A stretch of DNA of 64,000 nt from positions 5,456,001 to 5,520,000 of the forward strand of contig OY755187.1 in assembly GCA_963576735.1 (NCBI GenBank), read 5' to 3'. Each line of letters opens with the position of its first letter. Positions within the stretch are counted from its first letter, which is position 1. A program made the position numbers and the translations under genes. Shown here one piece after another: positions 15,101 to 30,100 of the stretch. The notes under the pieces are model-generated. The model was not told where the DNA came from. It saw only the letters and a list, made by a program, of their open reading frames with translations, and did not search any database. Source of the DNA: Bedellia somnulentella (lineage: Eukaryota; Arthropoda; Insecta; Lepidoptera; Bedelliidae).

Positions 15101-18100
15101 ACTTTACTACATGTTGTAAAAGATTTTGAATGAGGATATAAATTGTTTCTAGAAACAATAATTTTCATCATTCCGTCAACAATACTTTTGTCTCACCCTT
15201 TTGTCTTTGTTACTTTGATGTTCAATGATTAAAGGGCATGAAATACAGCTTATTAAAATTTTGATCAGGCGATTACTTTTTATCTTTCTTTTACTACTTG
15301 ATGTTGAGTTTTGTAATGATTATATGAGCGTTAACAGTATTTATTGTATTTAAAATACAATCACTTATTGCTGGTGTTATTTCATATTATGTACATTTTT
15401 ATCATTGGTCTGTATACTAATGGATAAGAAGTAATGTAATACAAACGGGCAAAATAAAATTTGCTACACAAAATGGCTGACAACTAATGAATTGTTTGCA
15501 GAGTTTGGTTTTTTTGCTAAAACTTATGATAATAATAATTTTTCAGCATTTCAAAACTATTTGAATTACTATATTTTCACTTGAGAATGAATTTTAATTA
15601 TAAACACAGATACGTGACTTTCAGTAATTGGCTTTTTAAATCTGTTCCGAGCTATCCGAAACTGCACACATAGACAAGTGTTACTAATTAATAAAATATA
15701 ATATGCGAAAAAGCATGCAAATAAAAGAGATAATTATAATTTTAATAATTGCCCTTCAAATATTTTCTCTTCTTCGGGTCTTTGGCTTCTTTGGGTCTGT
15801 TATTAGATTGTTTCAAAAATAATTGAAATATAATATATAATCTTAATATATTTGCATTCTGACATGTGGCTCGAGATTCCTTGTAGGTATTTTGGTATTT
15901 TGTTAAATTTAGCGTCATAATTGATACACTTCCAAAACACACACAATGACATTTTTTATTTATTTTGCCAAGAACTTCCGAGCTCAGATCACGTCAGCCT
16001 CCTGATTACGCTCGACGCAGACTACGACAAGACGTTTTAATTAGGTTGTATTTGAGTTGCTGTGTAGTGTCGGTTTAGAATAGCACTACCCCGTTTCTTC
16101 CGGTGGGTGTATGTAAGAGGCGACTTACGTTATTGGGGCTTTTAAGGGATTTTTGGGCGATGCAGTTGGAGACCCATCACCAACGACCTTTATTTTACCA
16201 TCTTTTACCCCACAACTTTCCAAAAGTGGCTGAGGATTGTCTTATTCCTTAGCTCTGGCTACCCTTTCTAATGATTTATAGCCGTGAGTATATGTATGTA
16301 TGTAAGTATGTATTTGTGTCTTCACTACGCCCGAGCTTATAACGCATCTGCCTCTTGTTTTATATTATAGCAATGGTTCGAATATGTCAACACAAAATGG
16401 CAAATACTGCACGCCTTCGACGACTAACAAACATAAAATGATTAATGTATGATACTGACTTTCTGGTATCGGTATATTTTGCTCTTTTTTTCTTATGTTT
16501 GTCTGCATTTAGAAAAAGAGAAAGCCATATAAATTTGCTTGCCCAATATAATACAAAAAAACTAAATTTATATAGTACGTATACTTCTTATCCATTAGTA
16601 TAAAGATCAATGATTTTTATTAACAGGCTACAAAATGACAATCGAGCCACCCCGCGGAATCAAAGCAAATCTGTTGAAGGCGTACATGAACCAAGTACCG
16701 GATTTTACAGATTTCCTCACATCTGGACATCCGAAAGTTCCTGCTTTCAAGGTTTTTATTTTCTAGAATTTATGAAAAAAAAAACTTTAAAATCACTTTA
16801 TATTAAACTATTCGTTTTTATTTCGAAACAGTGATATGAAAGTTGAAAGATAAAATAGGTATGTTACGTTTATGAAGAATATGAAAAGTATGATGATAAT
16901 AGAGGACAACAATTACGCCGCGGAAATATTGAAATCAAACAGATAAACTTCTGAAAAAAACGAACGCGATCGAAGTGTTTCGATAAAAAGGCATGTTTGA
17001 AAATGAATAGTAAGGGCCGGCGCTGACTGCCGGCATGGCATGGCAAAGGATTTCGGTACAGATATAGCATTTTTAATCTTATTACCATGAGTATAGAAAT
17101 CATTTTACTTTATTTTGACACAACGATGCCGACGTTCTGTCCTACCGCGGCCTCCCTCGGCATCGTTGTGTCAAAATGAATTCTATACGCATTGTGATAA
17201 GATTAAAAATGCTATCTATATCTGTACCGAAATCCTTTGCCATGCTATGCCGGCAGTCAGCACTGGCCCTTAATAATAAATGAAGATCGAGAGGTTATCA
17301 AATACCAAGTAGCAATCGATAATCTCTGCCTACTCCAATAAGAAATTATATTGAGTTTACAGATGCAATATTTATAGAAAATCCATAGTCATATAATTAT
17401 ATAAACATAAGCCTTCATCTGTTTTACTACAGCAAATAATGATTTAAATTTGACAAAAGATATACGCCCGATTTCTGAATTGAATATTCAAGCTGAGAAC
17501 GACTTAAGTATCGTTTTGTCTCATTCAGTTGTTAAAATTTCAACGCGACAGAACGATACAAGTTATTCTCAGCTAGAATACTCAATTCAGAAATCGGGCG
17601 TTAGGTTTTTAAATCAGATACAACAGGATATTTTTAAAAAAAGTAAAAATGAAGTAGCGAAAGAGATTTATGGAGCCAATGTGGATGGTATTTTTACTAT
17701 AGGACGGCCCCGTAAAATGTTTCAAGAAATCGTTCTTATAAAATTGGGGTCCGGAGTGAGAAGAATAAAAGAGCATGTATGAGAAGAATAATGCATGTAA
17801 GGGAAGCAAGAGAGATTTGTCAAGATCATGCCAGTGGCATCGATAGTCTCTGTCTACCCCAGTAGGAATAATGGGCGTTAGTATAAGTAAGTTAAATATC
17901 TTTATCATCATCATACTTTCTTTCAGTGGCTCCTCTTCTCGCTATGTCTGTTCCACGGGGTGGTATTGGAGCGTCGTAAATTCGGTGCTCTCGGTTTCAA
18001 CATTCCGTACGAGTTCACTGACGGCGATTTGAGGATCTGCATTTCACAGCTTCATATGTATTTGACTGAGTATGTCGAAGTTCCGCTGAGGGTAAGTGAT

Positions 18101-21100
18101 TTATTAAATTAGATTTTGTATGTTAGGTCATTATTGATTTTTTAAATGATGTATATAGTTAGGAAACGTTTTTCTAAGTATAACATAACATAACATAAAC
18201 GTTCACGCCGAAAATCCCCGAAGGGGTTGGCAGAGGTACTTATATTTCTGAACATCACGTGACATTGTCACCTGGTGTTCAGAGTACCCACGTTTTGCAT
18301 GGACAGTGTACTCACGTGATAGGGGGCAAGCCCCTATCTAAGTAATCTTTTCTAAGTAATATAAAGAATATGAAATTGCTATTGATACTAAATAAACGAG
18401 CTTCATAACCTTATCCAAATAATATATGTATAAAGATATGTCGCAATAACTGTGTATTTCAATACAATAAAATAAATAAATAAAATCCATATGGTGGTCA
18501 ATATATTTCTGATAATCCTTACTACTATTAGACAAGTAGTGTTTAGGAGTAAAAATTTTAATAAAGGTTTTCATGAACAAAAAGATTAAAATTTTGTTAT
18601 AGTCAGGCGTTTTCAACATTTGCATTCTATTTGAAAAGGTAGACCAGTGGCATTCCGAATTAGTAAAAATTCGGACGTAGGAAACGCAAAACACTAATTA
18701 AACGTGTAAAAGAAACAAAGGATAGAAGAATTTCGCGCTGGCAGCCATTGACACGGTAGCTCAATTGGCAGAGCGACGGGGGCGTATACCCGAGGTCGCG
18801 GGTTCGATTCCCGCCTGTGTCGATATTTTTCTTTCCTTTATTTATTCTTTATTTAGAATAGAATAGAATAGAATATAATATCTCTTTATTGCACATCAAA
18901 CACAAATTTACGAAAATAATAATATGATCAAACAGTTTACAGTGAGATGCAATTGGCGGTCTTATCGCTAAACAGCTCTATTTATTACTGATTATACATT
19001 CTTTTCCCACTTAACTTCCAAAAGTGGCTGAAGAATTTTCAGATTCTGAAGCTCTGGCTACCTCTTTTAGAGATTTATAGCCATGAGAATATGTAAGTAT
19101 GTATTTATTCCGATGTTCTCAATATTAATTGCCTAATCAACTTGACATCACCACAGATGCTAACATACACAGCTGGCCACATAAACTATGGCGGTCGAGT
19201 AACTGACGATTGGGATCGAAGGTGTTTGCTCTGCATTCTAGCTGATTACTACAGTCTCAGTGTTATGAAGGACAACTATTGTTTTGATGAAACTGGCGCG
19301 TATAAGCAGGTAAATGTGATTTTTATTGTTAATTTATTATATTAAGATTATTTAGTGTAGAAGATATAGGATATATTAGGGAAAGACGAAGTTGTTTTAT
19401 TCTTAACTATTGGTGTTAATTACATAACATAACATAAACATAAACGTTCACGCCGAATATCCCCAAAGGGGTTGTCAGAGGTACTAATACTTCTGGACAT
19501 CACGTGACTTTGTCTCCTGGTGTTCAGAGTACCCACGTTTTGCATGGACAGTGTACTCACGTGATAGGGGGCAGGCCTATCGCCGTTTTGTACGAATACA
19601 CTGTCACATGACTAAGTACAACTCAGCCATGTGGGTTTCCTCACGATGTTTTCCCTCACCATTAACAACCATGATAAATTAACCACACATATGTCTTTAG
19701 AAAAGACAAATTGGTGTAGGCCCGACCCAGGATTTGAACACTAGTTGTTTGCACGATAACCGAGTGTTCTACCCACTGGGCTATCACGGTTGGTGTTAAT
19801 TATTTTCAGTAAATACGTTACTTTTGAAAGTAGCTTCCCATTGGCGATTTGAAATTGGTTGGTTCTGAGCCAATTCTTTTACAAGAAATTATATATGTAT
19901 CCTTTTTAATTAATTATGTATGTATGAATCCTTTCCCTTACTAAAAGTATCCTTTACCTTGTTTTAAGCTGCTTCCTCACTAATCTCCAGTCAACTAACA
20001 CGACTTCTTCTTTTATATATAGATACCTGTTTTTATCACGCTATTTTTATGTTCAAAGATATATTTTGGAAAGAGGACGGAAATTCTTTGGGATTAAACC
20101 ATAAGTTTAGAAGGCGTGTAGGTAGTTTCAAACGATCAGTTATTTTGAGACAATTTTGTAATGCATTTATTTATCGCCTTTTTTGAACCTTGTTTTTACC
20201 TTTCATAATTCGGTTGAATGCGTTTCAATTTCGGTATATCATCCGATGCGTGCAGGAGACTCGGTTTCATATATTTTTACGATACGGATTTATCTCTGCG
20301 TGTAAGCTTCTTTGCCGAAATAAAATGGCAACATGTTTGTATTAACATAAAGGACGTGAATAATTCTGGCTCTTTGTGATTACAGCGTTAAATTAAGTCG
20401 ACGTCCAAATGGGATATTCATGACTAAGTTGAAACATAAAACAAAGTTATATGAGAAAAATGTGTACCAAGTAATTTGTGACACAATTTTCGGGGCATAG
20501 AAATATATTTTTTTGCGCGAAGCTCATGAGTCAAATTTGAGTTGTGTGAAGTAGTTGTGATTTTGTAGGCTTTTTGCTTATAATTTTAAAATACTTGAAA
20601 CTTGTTTACAAAGGATGTATTCTTCTTATTCTCATGGTTTTTATTACTAATTAGAGGTAGATCTGAGTTTTGTTGAAGGTTTTGGAATTTAAATGAGGAT
20701 TTATTACTAATAAATAAAGAATAAATAAAGGAAAGAAAAATTTCGACACAGGCGGGGAATTAAATGAGGGAGTTATAGATAACGTCTTTCGCCTGTGACA
20801 TAGTTATTAGCTAAGTAGCTTCTAGTTCCGGAGGTTGTAGGTTCGATTTGGAAATCTTACCGTTTTCATTGCATCAGAACGAGCCCAAATATTATTTTTA
20901 TTTCAGTTGACGCATGCAGCAGGCGTAGAAGATTATACCAAATATATTAGAACTCTGCCATTGAACGATGATCCGGTCTTATTTGGTCTCCATACCAACG
21001 CTAATATCAGCTACGCTATGTTTGAAACTACTAACAATATCAGTAAGTCTTTTATTATATTATAAACAGTAAATAAATTATATTTACTAAATGACCATTT

Positions 21101-24100
21101 AGTTTTTGCCTTAATTTTTAACTCTAAAAGGTTTTCAAGGTAGAAACATTGTATTTTTTTTTCTATAATTATAATATTACGCATCCGATGCTTTGAAAAA
21201 CGCATTCACCCAAATAAAACATATATTTATTAAATGAAAAAAAAATACAAAATAAAAACAACTAAAACCAATCTAGACCATTTCAAAGTGTCAATCGTTC
21301 AGATAATTAGTAGGTTTTACACAAAGACATAATTACGCACTTGTTCGATGTAAATATCACAAATCCTAATGTCTTTACATCCGAAAATACACAAAAACAT
21401 ACGGAACAAAAATACAAAAAAAAAATAAAAAGTAATAATTATAATTTTAATTTCCGTCTTCTCTACTAGATATCCTCAAGAACTTGCAACCTAAAGAAGA
21501 AACCGGAGGTGAGGGAATGACGGCTGAGGAACTGACAGAAATGACAGCCAAAGAAATTTTAGCTGAAGTGCCGAAACCACTCGACCAAAAACATATCGCA
21601 AAAACGTAAGTTACTCTTTGAGAAACTAATTTGAATAAATACTCAAAATATATACTCACTCACGGCTATAAATCCAAGAAATAGGTAAACAGAGCTTGAG
21701 AGTTAGAAATTTCTTAGCTACTTTTAGAACTTGAGTGGTTTGTTTTTGTAAAATAAAGAATATTTGCTGATGTTAAATAATATGTATAATAATCGGGATT
21801 AACCAACAAATATTTTTAAAACCACTTACGTGATATGTTTGCCCGACGTTTTTTAAAAATGTTCGTTGATTAATCCCGATTATTATTATATACAATGTCT
21901 ACAAACCGCGAGAGTTTAAAATACATTGCTGATGTGTCTCCAGCAAAATTAATTTAGAAAGACCGTTTTTTTATCGTTTTTATACCGGGGGGAAATCCTC
22001 CAAGGACATCCCGCCACTAGAGAGAGCGGCGGGGGCATGTCAGACTTTTACTTACTAAAACCCCACGGTTCGGTGCTGCTGGCCCTGCGGCCTATGCGGC
22101 GTCACCTTAACTTTTTATTTCGGGCGGCTGAAGGCCGCTCTGGAGCGGCAAAGGACTGTATCTAAGCTAAGTCGGATAGGTGTACATGAATTCAGAAAGA
22201 CCAAAACCCTAAGTCACCATTTATAACATCTGCAAGAAGAAATTGGTTAGTGTTATTAGTATATTAATTTCCTTACATTATAATATTATGACATATTATA
22301 AGCTAAGAAGTTAATAACGGTTAAGTCACGTTCCCACTTAATTTTTTAACCAAGTAGGTTCCAAAGAAGAGGCAAAAATAATAGCCATCATAATTTCAAC
22401 CTTATCTACCGTTGAGCAGAGCGGTAAGACACAATGAACATTTATTTCACCTATGCTTAAAATGATACTACCAAAAACATATTTACACGTCAGTTGTTAT
22501 ACTATCTCCTTCTATAAGTTTCAAAGTGTAACTGATATACTGTTGTGCGAATTACGACTTTCTAATTAGATTACTTAAAATTGATGAGTCGTTTGATAGA
22601 TATCTGACGAGCAACCCAACACTGCATCTGGGTAGAGCTCGGGTGGATAGAATGACGGCCGTGGCCTACGTGAAATAGCCCTTTAGTGACCAATTGCGGA
22701 AACCATTTTTATAATCTATCTATCTATCTAACCCAACCCTGAAAGTAAGGCAAAACGATGTTTCTTACGAACATCACAGTAATTTTTCCTTTTAACATAT
22801 TTTATATGTTAGTTTTCAAAGCTCAATGTTTTGCGTTGCACTGTCTTACTACTACTTACTGACTTTCTTGCGTATAGATTCTAACAAGGTTAGAATGTAT
22901 CATTATGTATCAGTTGTGTCAGTTTCGTAAAGGTATTAGAAGAGAATATTGGGTGGAAACCCATCACCAACGATCCTTTATTTAACAGTCTTATCCCCAT
23001 TCTATTTCCAATGCAGAAAATCTGGCCACCCGTTTAGAAATTTATTTCTTTGAGTATAGGTTTAATTAAAAAAAGTAAGTCTGTTACGGAAATTGTTAAA
23101 ATAAGGCAGACAACCTTATAAAATGTCTTTCATTTCTCACAGCCCATATATGTCCCCACCAAGAAGCTCGAGCCTACCCTATATAGGGCAATTTGGCCAT
23201 AGTCCACCACGCTGGCCAATTGCGGGTTGGCAGTCTAACGACTACTACCGTAATAGTAGCCGGGACCGACGGCTTAACGTGCCCTCCGAAGCATGGAATC
23301 ATCTTAATTTTCGGATAATCAGGTGATTCAAGCCTGCAATATCCTTCCAGTCTGGGTAAAATCTTACAAATTAAATTTGTAAGGTTACCACCTCTCGGAA
23401 ATTGAACCCGAGATCTCCATACTCGAAACCAAGCGCTTAACCGCTAGACCACGAAGGCAGTCATGAAATGTATTCATGAAAATTTATTGTAATCAAATTT
23501 CTGACATCTTTAAGCCTAAAGCGTACCCGTATCAAAATATCTTTGTATCTAAACGCATTGAAACCTCTGTGTGGTTGACATCTATACGACCCTAAATTAT
23601 CAAAAAGGAATGTTTTCTAGAATGTTAAAACTGTTTCTTTTGCAGATATCCCGTTTCGTATAAAGAATCACTTAACACGGTACTGATTCAAGAGACTATT
23701 CGATATAATAGGTTATTGGGAGTCATTAATTCATCGCTAAGGTATTTTTTTTTCAGTATTATACACATTCGAATAGAATAGAATAAATCTAATATTTTCA
23801 AATAAAGGTTATATGTATAATTTAAGCTAGAGAGGTTTGTCAGGATCGTACGAAGTGGCGATCAATAGTCTCTGCCTACCCCAATGGGAACTGATGGCGT
23901 GAGTATATGTATGTATGTATGTATAATTTAGTTGCCTGAAACTTTACATTGCTGACGTTTAAATTTTAAGGTCAATAAAAAAGGTCATTTTGGTGGATGA
24001 CAATAACAAATCAAAACCAACACATTTCTTTAGTTTTAATGTCACATTATGAATAAAAATATGTTTGACAAAACTTTACTTAATAAGCTAAGGTTTAAAA

Positions 24101-27100
24101 AGGTACAAATTCCTAAGCCACTTTTGGAATTTACGTGGGGAAAAGATTGTTAAAGGTTGTTGGTGATGGGTCTCCAACCGCATCGCCCAAAAATTCCTCA
24201 AAAGCCCCAATACTGTTAGTCGCCTCTTACGTACACCCACCGGAAGAAATGGGGTAGTGCTATTCTAAGCCGACACTACACAGCATAACGTCAAGTTTGT
24301 AATGAAAAAGAGTCGCAGCGCCGGTATATAACGTTTCGCCGCCGAGTACATTTAAGCTAACTTAAATAGTTGCTATTCTACACCAGCCCGGCTAGTACGA
24401 GTCGTGTTTAAACTAGTTATCGCGTGGGATAAAGCAGCCATCTCTTACGCACTTACTTAGTATCGTATACTGCCATCTCATTCTAACCGTTATCGTGTCG
24501 ATAAAATAGCGCTCGTGCTTGCCCTTCTCTGATGTTCCTTACGCAATCGCAAACATTTAAGCTCGGTCAGATGTACAACGAATGCTTATTCTTATTTTTT
24601 GATTAACTTTGCTTGTAGGGACTTGTTGAAAGCTTTGAAAGGGTTGGTTGTAATGTCACAATCTTTAGAAACTATGGCTTTGAATCTAGCTAAGAATATG
24701 GTGCCTACGCTGTGGAGCTCGAAAGCTTATCCATCTTTGAAACCATTAGGTAAGTTATTTGTATACATATTTATATTTACATGTTTCTCATCTCAAAGGG
24801 AATTATATGGCTTGCCGCCGATACAAAGAGCTAAACGATCAAATCTTTAATCAACTCTACAGTATTGTACCTTTTCCGAAAGGAAGGAAGGAAAGAATAA
24901 TTTTCCACTAGTAGCCACTTCGCACTATAGCTCAATTGGCAGAGCGACGGGGGCGTATACCACGGAGGTCGTGGTTTCAATTCGTGCTGGTGTCGAAATT
25001 TTTCTTTCCTTTATTTATTAGTAACGAAGGAAATTTAGTAAAATTGTGTACTCCTAACACTAGATGACAAAATGTCACATTACGTTCATACAAATTTGTG
25101 TATTTTAGTCAGAAGCATTTCGGAATATCAAAATACTAATATTTAAAAAGTCCGTTATTATACCAACCATTATTTCTCTTACAATCTTTTTCCTACTATA
25201 CTTTGAAAACTGGCTCTAAGAAACTTCCAATTCTAGAATTCTGATTATTCCCACATTTTTAGGAGCATGGGTAAAAGATCTAATTCTCCGCGTAAAGTTC
25301 ATGCAAGAATGGGCCGACACGGGCATTCCGAAGGTGTTCTGGATATCCGGGTTCTATTTCCCGCAAGCGTTCCTGACCGGGGCGCTACAAAACTATGCAA
25401 GGAAACATGTCATTGCGATTGATACTATAGGCTATGCGTTTGAGGTTTGTATTATAGACTTTAGTGGCATTTTTTTATAAAATAACAGCTTATAGGCCAT
25501 TCCGAAGGTGTTCTGGATATTCGGGTTCTATTTCCCGCAAGCGTTCCTCACCGGGGCGCTACAAAACTATGCGAGGAAACATGTCATTGCGATTGATACT
25601 ATTGGCTATGCGTTTGATGTTTGTAATATAGACTTTACTGTACTTTATGAGTAGCATTACAGCTCGTACTATGTCTCTAGCCTGATTAAAGAGATTCCCG
25701 TATTTTGTCTCATTATTAAAATATTTGTATTTTCTAAGATTTTCACGATTGCACATTATAATTATATTAAAATATTTTTTAAAATGAAAAAAAAATTTGT
25801 AGGAAATTGGAAAAACATTTTGCTTAAATACCCATTGCACAACGTTTGAGCCAATCATTAACGTGCTAATTCTCATAATGTGCGCTGGTAAGAGAATATT
25901 TATATCAACAAAATTATACCCACCTAAGGTCACGGTTATAAATCCCAAAAAAGGGAAACTTGAACTTCAGAATCAAAACTTCTTTATCGACTTTTGGAGT
26001 TAAGAAAGGATAAAGGATGTTTTTGAAGGGTCTCCAGCCCCATCTCTAAATATTTACTTAAAAAAACTCAAAACTTTGATGCGTCATACCAACATCCACG
26101 CAAGAATGGGTTACTGCTATTCTAACTCGACAAAATTTATGAACAAAATGATTTTATTTGGCAGCCCCTTACACAAGCACCCAACAAAAAGCCGGAAGAC
26201 GGATGTTGTGTTCGGGGTCTGTTTCTAGAAGGGGCTAGATGGAATATGGGTGAGATGACACTGGAAGAAAGCCGACCGAAGGAACTATATACAGGTAGGA
26301 ATTATAGCAGTAAATTACATTAGCACAAAGCAAAATAGTACATCAAAAACATGAAACTTCACTATTAAATAAAGAATAAATAAAGGAAAGAAAAACAATA
26401 TTTGCATTCTATCTGAAAAGGTAGACAAGTGGCCTTCCGAATTTGTAAAAAAATCGTAGGTAGGGAACGCAAACACTACTTAGAAGTGAAAAAGAAACAA
26501 AGGATAGAAGTATTTCTCACTGAAAGCCGGCAGAGCGACGGGTTCGAATCCCGCCTGTGTCGAAATTTTTCCTTCCTTTATTTATTCTTTAGTAATTATC
26601 CCCACATGAGGTTTTCATGAACAAAAACATTCAAACTTCACTATATTAGAGATATAGATACATACATACATATACTCACGGCTATATTTCCCTAGAAGGG
26701 GTAACCAGAGCTGAGGAATTATAAATTCCTCAGCCACTTTTGGAAGTTGAGTAGGGAAAAGATGGTAAAAATAAAGGTTTTTGGTGATGGGTCTCCAACC
26801 GCATCGCCCAAAAATCCAATAAAAATACCCTTAGTCGCCTCTTACGACACCCGTGGGTAGAAAAGGGTAGCGACATTCTAAGCCGGCACTACACGGTAAA
26901 TATTGTAGAGATATATTATTTTATTAATAACTTTGAAACAAGTCAACTATAACAGATGGAGAACATACAATACAACTGATATCCTATTTCTATCCTATTT
27001 AATACAAACAAAAATATTGTATGAACAATATTGAAACGAAGATGACAAGGGGAATAGTAAAATAGTTTGGACATACAGAAAGGACAGTTGTAACAAAATT

Positions 27101-30100
27101 TGTAAAAGATATGTTGAGCCAAAGTGGATGGTAATGTCAGAATAGGACGACTACGTACGAAGAATAGAGAATGTGTTTAAATACATTGATGAATATAGAC
27201 GAAGTTCAAGAGGTTTTCGATGATCGTACAAAGTGGCTATCGTTAGCCCATAAATAGCCCATATGTCGTGAATACATGTGTTTATTTTTATACTTTGTAC
27301 ATCAACCTACAAATCCACCTTCGGCTATATTTGCGAGTAAACGTATTGTTATGAATCATTGACCTCGACCTCGTGACGTCACAGAGGCAACGACCGAGAT
27401 AACCTTTTCAAAATCATTATTGTATCCTGATATTCTATTGAATCCCGTTGACGTGACAAAAACGGCAATATAAAATTTCAAAGTCAGGGGTTATAATTAA
27501 ATCTGAAACTCACTTTAAAGTACGTAGGAAAATCTGCTTTGTAATTCTGGAATGTATGTTTTAATTAGTTTGTAAAATTTACGAAAGAAGCCAATTATAA
27601 TGGAGCGCCTTGGAAAAACCGTGATAGCTTAGTGGGTAGAACACCGCTTATCATGCAGACCTTGAGGGTTCAAATACCGGGTCGGGGTCTAACCAAGTTG
27701 TCTTTCCGTAAGTCATAGGTGTGGTAAATTTATCATTGCTGTTAACAGTGCCGGAAAATATCGTAATGAAAACCACATGGCTAAGATATGTATTCGTATA
27801 AAACGGCGATAGGCCTGCCTCCTATCACGTGAGCACATTGTCCAGGCTAAACGTGGGTACTCAGAATACCAGGTGACAATGTCACGTAATGATTAGAATT
27901 ATTGGTATCTCTGACAACCTTTTCGGGGATTTCCGGCGTAAAAAAAAATTTCCCGTTAAAATATTTGTTCCTCTCCCAAAAATCAGGCGAAAAACATACT
28001 ATGTTTTTTACATACTAGCGCTATCTTTAGTCTACTGAGAGAAATAGATACTAGGAATGTTTCACGTTGTCACTCGTGGAACCATGCACTTATTTGTGCA
28101 AACAGGCAATATGGTTTTGTAAGAAGTTATGACTTTAAAAATATATAAAATATAGTGACATACATTCTCTCATGGAAATAAAAAATACAAGAACATAGAA
28201 ATACATTGATCTTATCTGTAGCTTTTATGTAAATGTATTTAAATAAAATGTAAAAGTATTCACACACAATAGTTTTTATTATATACGTTTCATTTCAATG
28301 AATAATACAAAAAAAAGTCTGCAAAGTTTACAGACCATTTTTGTGAAACAAGTTCATAAGAAAACAATGATGAAAACTTATATAATTCGAGTTAAGTTTA
28401 AGCGATTACTAAACATTTATATCTGACTGGCTACATAGTTCTATAATGTGATGATATGATTTTACAAAATTACTTTTTTATGTTTTCGTAAATGATCCTC
28501 TTCTGAGATTCTTTTTTTATTACAACTCCCTCCCTATATCAATAATATACTTTACCTATTTACATTACATAACATAACATAAACGTTCACGCCATTTATC
28601 CCCGAAGGGGTTGGCAGAGGTACCAATACTCCTGAACTCACATGGCAAGCGCCATCTAGTTTCCAGAGAAGGTACCCACGTTTTGCTTAGACAGTGTACT
28701 CACGTGATAGGGGGCAGGCCTATCGCCGTTTTGTACGAGTACACTGTCACATGACTAAGTATAACTCAGCCATGTGGGTTTCCTCACGATGTTTTCCCTC
28801 ACCGTTAGCAACCATGATAAATTAACCACACATATGACTTTAGAAAAGACAAATTGGTGTAGGCCCGTCCCAGGATTGGAACTCACGCCCTTCTGTTTTT
28901 CGGGCGGGTGTTCTACCCACTGGACTATCACTATTTACATTAATGCATTGATATACTCACGCAATTAGTTCCCATTGGGGTAGGCAGAGAATAGCGATCG
29001 CACCGTTACTTTGTACGATCCTGGCAAACCTCTCGAGTTTCATTTACATGCATCAACATTTTTATATATGTTTTTTATCATAATTAATTAATTAATTTTA
29101 ATTAAGGGAAATATCCCAAACAATTTAAAATATTCTAAAAAATAATATTTATTAAAAAAACGGATGTAACTCCATGCTCTGGTGTAAAATAATGTTTAAT
29201 ATAAAATATAAATATGTATAGTAAATAGTACAGTAAATGTAATTTGTTTTGAAGTCACCAAAGTAGTTTAAATTTTTGTTGAGGCTTAACAAGCAAAATC
29301 TTTAATTTTTAAGATTACGCCGTTAGTTCCCATTGGGGTAGGCAGAGACTAACGATCGCCACTTTGTACGATCCTGGCAAACCTCTCTAGCTTCATTCAC
29401 ATCCATCAATTTTTTACGCCTGCCTTTAAGAGTACATTATCTTTTTGATCTAAACGTGTTGACTGTTGTCGCCCTCTTTTGGCATTATAATCAACAGCTA
29501 CAAATCGAGCTTTAGGATTAGAAATTCTTCAGCCACTTTTTGTTGGTGAGCGGAAATAAGTATTATTTGGAGACGGGTGGGTCTTCAGTCGCATCGCCCA
29601 ACAATCGCATAAAGCTATTATAAAGTTACTTAGCCTATCAAACTACGTCTTCACTTGTTGCCGTTCTCTTTGTGACATTGGTATATACCTACTTAAACTC
29701 ATTGTAAGTGTTCAATAAGTAATATAGTTAGGAATTTTAATTTTTTCACTGCTTCAAGGTGTGCAAAATGCCGTTTAGAGCCGGCTCAGAATGTCACCAC
29801 CCCTTTCTACCCACATGTCGTCAGAGGTGACTAATGGGGTGACCGGTATGGGGTTTTTTTAAGTGATTTTGGGCGATGCGGTTGGAGACCCATCACCAAC
29901 GATACTTGTCTTTAATTCCACCATCTTGTTACCTATCAACTTCCATATGTGGCTGAGGAGTTTCTAGCTCTGAAGCTCGGGCTACCCCTTTTTGGGATTT
30001 ATAGCCGTGAGTATATGTATATATATATATTTATTTTCAAGGTGGTAACTCAATTGTTTTGTGGTTTATCTGCCGGCCTTCATTCATCAATTTGGTTTCA

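Noticed and set aside
18750..18821. True tRNA gene (also at 50233 and 61672)
   Set aside because: The cloverleaf is good except for the anticodon helix, but the flanking 150 bp upstream and the T-rich sequence downstream recur at each copy, so it is a repeat family.
25498..25671. Mutually exclusive alternative dynein exon
   Set aside because: The first 20 codons of the exon are missing and the phase at the possible acceptor would not restore the domain; a partial duplication explains it better.
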